Origin: Clostridiales bacterium
Lineage (GTDB): Bacteria > Bacillota > Clostridia > Oscillospirales > CAG-272
Reading direction: 5' to 3'
DNA: 64,000 bases
Assembly (NCBI GenBank): GCA_012727435.1
Contig: JAAYHB010000008.1
Span: 21,949-85,948, forward strand
Shown here: piece after piece, positions 26,349-32,929 of the stretch
Layout: every line of letters starts with the position of its first letter
Numbering within the stretch: position 1 is the first letter of the stretch
Position numbers and translations under genes: made by a program
Notes under the pieces: model-generated
The model's database searches: none
What the model was told of the DNA's origin: nothing
What the model saw: only the letters and a program-made list of their open reading frames with translations

Positions 26349-27743
26349 TTACTCACCGGCGGCCTGTTCCATCACTCTCTTGAAGTTGCCGAAGGATTCC
26401 TTGGTAAACCTGATCTCGCGCGGCTCGCCGTCTTTTTCATATGTCAGCACCACGCACTCAGCCCCGTCCTCAAGCTTCTCAAGTCTCAGGCCGCTGACGT
26501 CCGCGAAGGGTATCACCGCCGTCCTGACCCCGCGCCCCTCGATGGCCTGGCCGAGGTCGTTCAAAAAGCAGATTGTGTCACCGTCCACCCAGACATCGAA
26601 CAGGTCGCCCGACATACCGGTAACCTGCAGCGTTTCATCGGGTTTATGGTGCGCGGCGGCAAATCTGGCATACTTCAACTCGGTGGGGGAGATTCCCTCC
26701 GGTATTGACCCGGAAGGCTCCCCGGAGGCGTCGTCGCCTGCCTCATCTGCCTGCCCGCTGCTCCCGCTTGATTCAGTATCTTCAACTTCATCAGAAACGG
26801 CGACGACAGATGCATCGTAATCATTTACAATATCATCAAAGGGCTTGTAAACTTCCTCATCGGGGATGTCCTCGCTCTCTTTTTGCTCGGACGGCTTGTC
26901 CGCCGGCTCGTCCTGCTCGGTTAAGACCTCTGCCGGCTGCTCCTCCTCATAAGGCACATACTCCTCTTCTTCGCGGTTATCCTCCTCATCCTGCCCGTCT
27001 CTTATGGCAACCGTGATATCATCATCGGCGCTGTCCTCAGAACCTGCGCTCTTAGTATCCTCACCGGTATCTGCATCGTCGCCGGCGTCGACAATTTCGG
27101 AGAACATATACTCGGCAAAGCTCAAACTGTCAAAGAGACAGAGCAGCATGAGCATCACAAAAATCGAAGCCAGCCCTCCGAACACCGCGTCAAGAGCGCC
27201 TAAAACGCCGGTTGCCCTGATGCCGTCAAGTATCAGAATCACCAGCGAATACAAGATGAAATAAAGCGCGCCGCCGTATATCAGCCAGTACTTTGCCGGC
27301 TTGTCGTCTGTTGCGAACTGGTCGACTATCAGCGTACCGTAAAGCGCCAGTGCGGCAATAAGGCCAAGGACGGCAAGTATAATATTCCAAACTCCCCGGG
27401 CGGTGCCAAGGTCAATGCCGCAGAGCATAATCGAGACTGCGGAATATGCCAGGAGAATCAACGACTTCCCGCGTACGACAAAAAACGAGTCGCTCACCGG
27501 CAGAAGCAGCCTGAGGAGCAGGAGCACAAGGCCGACTGTAAGCGGTCTTAATATGTTCCACACCCCGCCGGCGGCAATTCCCGTGATTATATCGAGTACG
27601 CTTGATACAACCGCAAACAGCAGCGCACAGAAGAATATCGCCGCCTCGAGCTTTGATTCGTTTCTGAACAGCCTGTCCGTAATGTCCCGGGCAAGCTTTT
27701 TTGTGTCGATGCGCCTGATTTCGTTGTTTTCGTCTGTCTTCAT
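26349..27743 (-). CDS. Membrane protein with acidic linker and C-terminal PH-like domain
   Basis: 464 residues, family not recognised. After a Lys/Arg-rich start there are six or so hydrophobic spans between about residues 33 and 215. A linker of roughly 130 residues follows, strongly enriched in Asp, Glu and Ser and probably disordered. The last 95 residues form a compact beta-rich domain (GMSGDLFDVWVDGDTICFLN, AVIPFADVSGLRLEKL, ECVVLTYEKDGEPREI) like bacterial PH/YcxB domains. Promoter TTGACA-17-TATCAT at 27838-27866. It may be an envelope stress or membrane-associated scaffold, but that is inference. Confidence 0.75.
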   Translation of the reverse strand: MKTDENNEIRRIDTKKLARDITDRLFRNESKLEAAIFFCALLFAVVSSVLDIITGIAAGGVWNILRPLTVGLVLLLLRLLLPVSDSFFVVRGKSLILLAYSAVSIMLCGIDLGTARGVWNIILAVLGLIAALALYGTLIVDQFATDDKPAKYWLIYGGALYFILYSLVILILDGIRATGVLGALDAVFGGLASIFVMLMLLCLFDSLSFAEYMFSEIVDAGDDADTGEDTKSAGSEDSADDDITVAIRDGQDEEDNREEEEYVPYEEEQPAEVLTEQDEPADKPSEQKESEDIPDEEVYKPFDDIVNDYDASVVAVSDEVEDTESSGSSGQADEAGDDASGEPSGSIPEGISPTELKYARFAAAHHKPDETLQVTGMSGDLFDVWVDGDTICFLNDLGQAIEGRGVRTAVIPFADVSGLRLEKLEDGAECVVLTYEKDGEPREIRFTKESFGNFKRVMEQAAGE

Positions 27744-27837
27744 TTAGGTTGCCCTCAAAATTCCTGCATATTTACGTATACGCCGTGTGTTTTATTCCGC
27801 ATCATCATATCTGATATAAGCATCTGATGTAAAATTA

Positions 27838-27866
27838 ATGATAGCATATAAGCATATTGTTGTCAA
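27838..27866 (-). promoter_or_regulatory. Promoter of the PH-like membrane protein gene
   Basis: Minus strand TTGACA (27866-27861), 17 bases, TATCAT (27843-27838). Confidence 0.72.
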
Positions 27867-27993
27867 TCTCCCGAGGGGTTTTTATATGACTTTTATGTGC
27901 TCCGCACGCCCGTTTTCCGAATGTCACGCTTCACCAATGTCAATACCTAGATTATAATAAGGAATTCGGACACTTCTTTGCGTTTTGTTTGTA

Positions 27994-28066
27994 AGTTTTT
28001 AAAGATTCTTAAAGGACTTTTTTATTAAGAAGTCCTTTAAGCGGGGGTTCGGGGGCAGAGCCCCCG
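27994..28066 (+). repeat. Dispersed double-hairpin repeat, copy B
   Basis: AGTTTTTAAAGATTC, a first stem TTAAAGGACTT.../...AAGTCCTTTAA, then GCGGGGGTTC and hairpin GGGGGCAGAGCCCCC. 73 bases. It is antisense to both flanking genes, so it is not simply the terminator of either. Confidence 0.75.
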
Positions 28067-28073
28067 TAACAAC

Positions 28074-28121
28074 AGAAAGAACCCGCTCCACGGTGCAGTG
28101 TGCGGGAAGCGGATTCTTTCT
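28074..28121 (-). terminator. Terminator candidate after rpmF
   Basis: Arms 28074-28087 and 28108-28121 (AGAAAGAATCCGCT on the minus strand) pair with one G-T pair. The U-rich part is the TTCTTTCTGTT of the stem base itself, so efficiency is uncertain. Confidence 0.6.
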
Positions 28122-28131
28122 GATATTGAGT

Positions 28132-28326
28132 TTATTTCTTTTCTTCTTTTTCGGTTTTGACGACCTCTTTGCCGCCGTAGCTTCCGCAGGCCGGGCAAAC
28201 GCGGTGGGCGCTAATCAATTCCCTGCACTTCGGGCACTCGACCAGCACGGGGGCGGCCAGTTTTGAGTTATTTGATCTTCTTTTGTCCCTGCGTGCCCCG
28301 GACACCTTTCTCTTCGGTACTGCCAT
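28132..28326 (-). CDS. rpmF: 50S ribosomal protein L32
   Basis: 64 residues. MAVPKRKVSGARRDKRRS is the L32 signature start. Four Cys (C31, C34, C44, C47 in CPKC...CPAC) form the zinc-binding version of L32. A ribosome site AAGGAGG precedes the ATG. It lies behind the YceD-like gene by 44 bases; that pair is conserved across bacteria. Confidence 0.97.
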   Translation of the reverse strand: MAVPKRKVSGARRDKRRSNNSKLAAPVLVECPKCRELISAHRVCPACGSYGGKEVVKTEKEEKK

Positions 28327-28370
28327 ATCTTAACCTCCTTGCACAATGCGATGAATGCAAGTCCCTTGCA

Positions 28371-28940
28371 TTAATTTTTCCGTATTCCTTGCTGCCTGCC
28401 GACGTCGTTCTCCTCATCGTCGTCCTTCTCAAGGAGCCGGGCAAGCACGGCCAGCCTCGGGTCAACCCGCCGTTCGGAGCAACCGCAGCCCTGCCTCTTT
28501 GGAGTCCCGCAGACCGGGCAGAGCCCCTTGCAGTCTTCCGAGCAGAGGAACCTCAGCGGAAACTCAAGAATAATCGTCTCAAGCATCTCCCGGTCGACGT
28601 CAAGCTTACCGTTTTTGATAACGGCATATTCACATTCGTCCGGGTCCTGACTGTCGCCTGAATCTTCCTGGTCGTCCCCCGGCTTCTGCTCGATCAAGGC
28701 CCGATCGACATTGAATCTGAGCACGCCCCGCACTTCTTCGAGGCACCTTGCACACTCGGTGCGATAGGGCAGCTCGGCCAAAAGCGACAGCCTCATGTAG
28801 CCGGCATTGTTTGTAACCTCACCGATGACCCGGGCGTCCTCTGTGAACTCCACCCCGTCCATCGGCTCAGGAGTCAGCCGATAATCAATCGAAATCCTGT
28901 CGACCTCACCGCGAAGCAGCGGCCCCATGTCGATAATCAT
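28371..28940 (-). CDS. YceD family protein (DUF177)
   Basis: 189 residues from the ATG at 28940, chosen because the family normally begins near MIIDMGPLL; a longer frame to 28994 has no family similarity and runs over the promoter. CARCLEEVRGVL and FLCSEDCKGLCPVCG hold paired Cys as in Firmicute DUF177 proteins, which are linked to 23S rRNA accumulation through work on plant and E. coli members. A C-terminal CGCSERRVDPRLAVLARLL is typical. Co-transcribed with rpmF. Confidence 0.88.
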   Translation of the reverse strand: MIIDMGPLLRGEVDRISIDYRLTPEPMDGVEFTEDARVIGEVTNNAGYMRLSLLAELPYRTECARCLEEVRGVLRFNVDRALIEQKPGDDQEDSGDSQDPDECEYAVIKNGKLDVDREMLETIILEFPLRFLCSEDCKGLCPVCGTPKRQGCGCSERRVDPRLAVLARLLEKDDDEENDVGRQQGIRKN

Positions 28941-28999
28941 AGGCTCACATCCCTCTTTTTGTCCGATAAAACCAAGCCGGTCAGGGCGCAACAAACAAT

Positions 29000-29028
29000 A
29001 TTATATCCATATATGCAGTCATTGTCAA
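29000..29028 (-). promoter_or_regulatory. Promoter of the DUF177-rpmF operon
   Basis: Minus strand TTGACA (29028-29023), 17 bases, TATAAT (29005-29000): perfect consensus. Confidence 0.85.
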
Positions 29029-29193
29029 GTTTTTTTCAAATTTTCAGCTGATTCTGCTTTGTATATGCTAAAATAATATGACCTAAAAACGAGTTATCAA
29101 GCCGAGTATGCGTGTGTCCAAGTTCTCGCTTATTTTTTAGTGTAAAGCGGGTCATATTATTGGCTCGGACAGCCGATGCCCGACATACGGCTG

Positions 29194-29222
29194 TTGCATT
29201 CTGCCGCTATTTATGCTAAACT
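29194..29222 (+). promoter_or_regulatory. Promoter candidate of nnrD
   Basis: TTGCAT at 29194-29199, 17 bases, TAAACT at 29217-29222, with GAAGGG before the ATG at 29264. Confidence 0.55.
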
Positions 29223-29263
29223 GTTACTGTCCCAATGCCAATATCCAAAGAAGGGAATAAAAA

Positions 29264-30136
29264 ATGAAAGCCGACTATCTAAGGCTTGAAGATATTGCCG
29301 GTCTTTTGCCCGAGCGTCCGGCAGAGTCGAGCAAAAAAAGCTTCGGGCGCGTGCTTGCCGTCTGCGGCTCACTTGGCATGAGCGGCACGGCATACCTCTG
29401 CGGCAAGGCTGCATACCGCAGCGGCTGCGGGCTGGTGGAAATACTCACCGTCGAGGAGAACCGCGTTATCCTGCAGACCTCCCTGCCCGAGGCGATAGTC
29501 ACCTGCTTTAGTTCTGCCTCGCCCGATTACAACACAATTATCTCGGCCGCCTCAAGAGCCGATGCCGTCGTCATCGGCTGCGGGCTCGGCAGAACTCCCA
29601 CCGCGCGCAAGGTGACCGAAATACTGCTCTCTGCCGCCGGCGTGCCGCTGGTCATTGACGCCGACGCCCTGAACATCATCTCCGAGGCGCCCCGGTTGTG
29701 GAAGCTGATTCACGCCCCGGCGATTATCACCCCGCACCCCGGCGAGATGTCGCGCTTGTGCGGGCTCGATATCGATACAATACTATCCGACACTGCCCGT
29801 GTTGCTTTTGCCTTTGCAGGACAGCACCGGGTGGTCTGCGTGCTCAAAACCCATAATACAGTTATCACCGACGGCAGCCGCATTTATATCAACACGACCG
29901 GCAACAGCGGAATGGCAACAGGTGGTTCGGGGGACGTTTTGGCCGGGATTATTGCCTCGCTTGCCGCCCAGAAGAAGGGCCGGCAGCCGCTGATCGAGAC
30001 CGCCGCACTCGGTGTTTATCTCCACGGACTGGCCGGTGACGGCGCGGCGGCAAGCCTCGGAGAACATTCGGTGATGGCTTCGGATATTATCGACTTCATA
30101 TCCGGCGCAATAAAGAAAATTGCCGGCAACAGGTAA
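29264..30136 (+). CDS. nnrD: ADP/ATP-dependent NAD(P)H-hydrate dehydratase
   Basis: Repairs hydrated NAD(P)H. 290 residues of the ribokinase-like carbohydrate kinase family. GRVLAVCGSLGMSGTAYLCGKAAYRSG at the start (in two overlapping parts), ITPHPGEMSRLCG in the middle and the ATP-binding ATGGSGDVLAGIIA at the end are the family marks. The usual N-terminal epimerase domain (NnrE) found in many fusion proteins is absent; no separate nnrE is in the window. Stands alone on the plus strand. Confidence 0.92.
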   Translation: MKADYLRLEDIAGLLPERPAESSKKSFGRVLAVCGSLGMSGTAYLCGKAAYRSGCGLVEILTVEENRVILQTSLPEAIVTCFSSASPDYNTIISAASRADAVVIGCGLGRTPTARKVTEILLSAAGVPLVIDADALNIISEAPRLWKLIHAPAIITPHPGEMSRLCGLDIDTILSDTARVAFAFAGQHRVVCVLKTHNTVITDGSRIYINTTGNSGMATGGSGDVLAGIIASLAAQKKGRQPLIETAALGVYLHGLAGDGAAASLGEHSVMASDIIDFISGAIKKIAGNR

Positions 30137-30216
30137 TTACCCCTTCGCGCATCGCTTGAGAGAAACTTGCAAGCGCAAAATCCACTGATAATATAAAGGT
30201 TTTTTCACCACAAGGC

Positions 30217-30245
30217 TTGACACGCGCCGGCAAAGCAAATATAAT
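30217..30245 (+). promoter_or_regulatory. Promoter of the aspartate kinase gene
   Basis: TTGACA at 30217-30222, 17 bases, TATAAT at 30240-30245. No lysine riboswitch is visible in the short leader. Confidence 0.85.
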
Positions 30246-30281
30246 TGTGTATTATTCATTCCCCAACGAAAAGGAGTTATT

Positions 30282-31601
30282 ATGCCGCTCAAAGTAGTGA
30301 AATTCGGAGGCACCTCGCTGGCCGACGCAGCGCATTTCAGACGGGTGGCCTCGATAATAAAAGCCGACCCCGCGCGCAGATTTATCGTCCCGTCTGCCCC
30401 CGGAAAACGCTTTCCTGCCGATACCAAGATAACCGACCTGTTCTACCGCTGTTATGATCAAATCCGCAGCGGCGAATCAATCGACGTCACATACGGAGAA
30501 ATTGTAGCGCGATACAACCAGATTATTTCGGAATTGGGACTTGATTTCGACCTCAGCGGTGAGTTTGAGTACATTAAGAACGCCATGCTTCACCGTTCGG
30601 GCCGCGACTACGCGGCCAGCCGCGGTGAATATTTATGCGGACTGATACTCGCAAAATATCTTGGATTTTCGTTTATCGATGCCGAAAACGTGATTTTCTT
30701 TAAAGAAAACGGAAGCTTTGACGAGGAGCGCACAGACGCCGCGCTTCGCAGCGAGCTTTGCAAATACAAAAACGCCGTAATCCCCGGCTTTTACGGCTCG
30801 ATGCCCAACGGGACGATTAAAACCTTCCCGCGCGGCGGCTCGGACATCACCGGGGCAATAGTCGCGCGGGCGGCCGACGCCGACCTGTACGAGAACTGGA
30901 CCGACGTCTCGGGCTTTATGACCGCCGACCCGCGGATTGTAGAGAATCCCTGCATAATCGACACCATTACATACCGCGAGCTGCGCGAGCTGGCATACAT
31001 GGGAGCCACGGTGCTTCACGAGGACGCTATATTCCCGGTTCGCCACGCCGGAATCCCCATCAATATAAAAAATACAAACTCCCCTGAAGACAGAGGGACG
31101 ATGATTGTCGCCAGCGCCCCCGATTATGACAAGAAAAGAATCATCACGGGTATTGCCGGAAAACGCGGCTTTTCGGTCATCACCATTATCAAGGACATGA
31201 TGAATGCAGAAATCGGCTTCGGCCGTCGGGTCCTTGAAGTGCTTGAAGAAAATGATTTGTCATTCGAGCACCTGCCCTCGGGTATTGACACGATGAGCGT
31301 TGTCCTCTCAACCGCCGACATTGAAGGCCGCCGGGAGCGGCTGCTCACGCAGATAAGCAGAGCCACACGTCCCGACAGCATATCGATTGAGGACGGGCTG
31401 GCGCTCATCGCGGTGGTCGGCCGGGGCATGATTAAGTCCAAAGGTATTGCAGCCCGGATTTTCTCGGCCATATCTGCCGCCGACATCAACATACGGATGA
31501 TCGACCAAGGCTCATGCGAGCTCAATATAATCATCGGGGTTGACGAGCGCGATTTTGAAAACGCCCAGAGAGCCATATATAACGAATTTTTCAACAAATA
31601 A
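30282..31601 (+). CDS. Aspartate kinase
   Basis: Phosphorylates aspartate at the entry to Lys, Thr, Met and diaminopimelate synthesis. 439 residues, the monofunctional lysC/class III size. KVVKFGGTSLAD at the start is the kinase phosphate loop; GRGGSDITGAIVARAADADLYENWTDVSG is represented by PRGGSDITGA and YENWTDVSGF. Two ACT regions follow (FSVITIIKDMM, and IAVVGRGMIKSKGIAARI), so allosteric feedback is expected, but by which amino acid cannot be told. KRFPADTKITDLF replaces the usual SAxxGVTNxL loop, as in the class including clostridial enzymes. AAGGAG precedes the ATG. Confidence 0.94.
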   Translation: MPLKVVKFGGTSLADAAHFRRVASIIKADPARRFIVPSAPGKRFPADTKITDLFYRCYDQIRSGESIDVTYGEIVARYNQIISELGLDFDLSGEFEYIKNAMLHRSGRDYAASRGEYLCGLILAKYLGFSFIDAENVIFFKENGSFDEERTDAALRSELCKYKNAVIPGFYGSMPNGTIKTFPRGGSDITGAIVARAADADLYENWTDVSGFMTADPRIVENPCIIDTITYRELRELAYMGATVLHEDAIFPVRHAGIPINIKNTNSPEDRGTMIVASAPDYDKKRIITGIAGKRGFSVITIIKDMMNAEIGFGRRVLEVLEENDLSFEHLPSGIDTMSVVLSTADIEGRRERLLTQISRATRPDSISIEDGLALIAVVGRGMIKSKGIAARIFSAISAADINIRMIDQGSCELNIIIGVDERDFENAQRAIYNEFFNK

Positions 31602-31733
31602 GCTATATTGACGCTCCGGCCGGAAAACCGGCTGGGGCACATTATGTATAATCCCCCGCTAACTGGGGGACTAATTGGCATAGCATGCTTTGAAAAGTAA
31701 TCCGCGCTCCCCTGCCCCGCAGGAGATTATTAA

Positions 31734-32069
31734 TCAAGCCATTATAGTTAGTTTGCGCCCGCCGATTATATGAAAATGCAGGTGCATCACGGTCTGGCCG
31801 GCATCCTCGCCGGCATTTGAGACAACGCGGTATCCCCGGCTCAGTCCTTCGGCCTCGGCTATTTTCGGGATAACCTCGAATATCCGGGCGACAATCGAGG
31901 AGTTCTCGGAATTTATCGCGCCGACGCTTGGAATATGGGTTTTGGGAACAATCAGAATATGCACGGGTGCTACCGGGTTTATGTCTCTGAAGGCATAAAC
32001 CGCCTCGTCCTCGTATACCTTTTGAGACGGAATCTCCCCGGCGGCAATTTTGCAAAAAATACAGCTCAT
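31734..32069 (-). CDS. HIT family nucleotide hydrolase (HinT-like)
   Basis: 111 residues. The catalytic histidine triad is H96-L-H98-F-H100. CIFCKIAAGEIPS at the N-terminus and HILIVPKTHIPSV are characteristic of the HinT/PKCI group, purine nucleoside phosphoramidases. Promoter TTGACA-17-TAAAAT at 32108-32136 and ribosome site GGAAGGA upstream. Single gene. Confidence 0.95.
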   Translation of the reverse strand: MSCIFCKIAAGEIPSQKVYEDEAVYAFRDINPVAPVHILIVPKTHIPSVGAINSENSSIVARIFEVIPKIAEAEGLSRGYRVVSNAGEDAGQTVMHLHFHIIGGRKLTIMA

Positions 32070-32107
32070 GTTTATAGTCCTTCCTTTTTCGTTATCTTGT
32101 CAATCAG

Positions 32108-32136
32108 ATTTTACCACACCCTCAGGGATGTGTCAA
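32108..32136 (-). promoter_or_regulatory. Promoter of the HIT gene
   Basis: Minus strand TTGACA (32136-32131), 17 bases, TAAAAT (32113-32108). Confidence 0.78.
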
Positions 32137-32184
32137 TCCGATAATTCGATAGAAAATACCTACACCATTTGTATTAAAATCTAT

Positions 32185-32216
32185 GTTCATTTCTTTGTGC
32201 GCACAAAGAAATGAAC
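32185..32216. repeat. Perfect 32-bp palindrome
   Basis: GTTCATTTCTTTGTGC (32185-32200) and its exact reverse complement (32201-32216) abut without a spacer. A second hairpin at 32229-32259 follows. Neither is close to a gene start; together they look like part of an intergenic repeat element. Confidence 0.7.
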
Positions 32217-32516
32217 CAAAGAAAAGCGCTCAGGGGAAAACCTAAGGTTTCCCCCTGAGAACCCTCCTTCCTCTTGCCGCGAATTAAGCAAACTGTATGA
32301 TACAGTGCGGAGGTGATTTTGGAGAAAACAGTTATCGGAGCTCAGCGAACATCGCGGCGGGATTTGGATCAAACAAACGCCCGCCAGAAAGACACCGGCA
32401 AACCGGCTTGCCGCTCGAAGGTTAGTTTGTGATTTGGAGGCACATACGGAAAGCCGCTATGCTGTAGTGTTTTCTGTAGGAGTAACCTGCGGTCGCTCAT
32501 AATACGATTTGGTTTA

Positions 32517-32585
32517 AAGTTTTTTGGGGATTCTTAAGACCCTTTTTTCAAAAAGGGTCTTAAGCAGGGTGTGGAGCGGAGCCCC
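32517..32585 (+). repeat. Dispersed double-hairpin repeat, copy C
   Basis: AGTTTTTTGGGGATTC, stem TTAAGACCCTTTTT/AAAAAGGGTCTTAA, then GCAGGGTGTGG and GCGGAGCCCCG. Antisense to the neighbouring genes. Confidence 0.75.
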
Positions 32586-32586
32586 G

Positions 32587-32619
32587 AAAAAAAAACAGCC
32601 GGCCTGATGCTCAGGCCGG
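32587..32619 (-). terminator. Terminator of rpsU
   Basis: Minus-strand stem CCGGCCTGA/TCAGGCCGG (32619-32611 and 32607-32599) followed by nine T (32595-32587). Confidence 0.88.
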
Positions 32620-32626
32620 ATATTTT

Positions 32627-32803
32627 TTACTTGCGTTTGCGCTTTCTTGCCGCTTTGGACTTCTTCTTGCGTTTTACACTGGGCTTCTCGTAGTGCTCTC
32701 TTTTGTGGAGCTCAGCAAGGACGCCGGAGCGGGCGCACAGCTTCTTGAAACGGCGGAGAGCGCTGTCAAGCGTCTCGCCTTCCTTGAGTTTGACCTCTGC
32801 CAT
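32627..32803 (-). CDS. rpsU: 30S ribosomal protein S21
   Basis: 58 residues: [20 protein letters not shown], then [19 protein letters not shown] and a Lys/Arg-rich tail ([15 protein letters not shown]), which is S21. GGGGGG-rich ribosome site (GAGAGGGGGGAT) before the ATG at 32803. It has its own perfect promoter and strong terminator, so it is a single-gene unit lying between leuS and the HIT gene. Confidence 0.95.
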   Translation of the reverse strand: MAEVKLKEGETLDSALRRFKKLCARSGVLAELHKREHYEKPSVKRKKKSKAARKRKRK

Positions 32804-32851
32804 TCTTTATCCCCCCTCTCCGGTTCAGAGTTTAGTCCTTCTGTGTCATTT

Positions 32852-32880
32852 ATTATAATTTATAAATCCCCGCCTGTCAA
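32852..32880 (-). promoter_or_regulatory. Promoter of rpsU
   Basis: Minus strand TTGACA (32880-32875), 17 bases, TATAAT (32857-32852). Confidence 0.87.
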
Positions 32881-32929
32881 TAGCCAATTTTCGCGCCGGG
32901 CAAAAACCGGTCTGTATTTCGGCAGGTAT

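Larger units (their letters stand above)
27744..28131. other. Intergenic region between the PH-like membrane gene and rpmF
   Basis: Holds the promoter of the membrane protein gene (27838-27866), copy B of the double-hairpin repeat on the plus strand (27994-28066) and the terminator of rpmF (28074-28121). No coding sequence is apparent. Confidence 0.65.
32070..32626. other. Long non-coding region between the HIT gene and rpsU
   Basis: About 560 bases without a convincing gene. In order it has the HIT promoter, a perfect 32-bp palindrome (32185-32216), a second imperfect hairpin (32229-32259), an isolated SD-like GGAGGTGAT (32309-32317) whose nearest start is a TTG only one base away, a stretch of about 190 bases with no recognised signal, copy C of the double-hairpin repeat (32517-32585) and the rpsU terminator. 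Confidence 0.6.

Noticed and set aside
30246..30281. Lysine riboswitch before the aspartate kinase gene
   Set aside because: The leader between the -10 box and the start codon is far too short for one.
32319..32432. Small 37-codon frame after GGAGGTGAT
   Set aside because: The TTG is only one base from the SD-like site and the peptide has no recognisable feature; kept only as part of an unexplained stretch.
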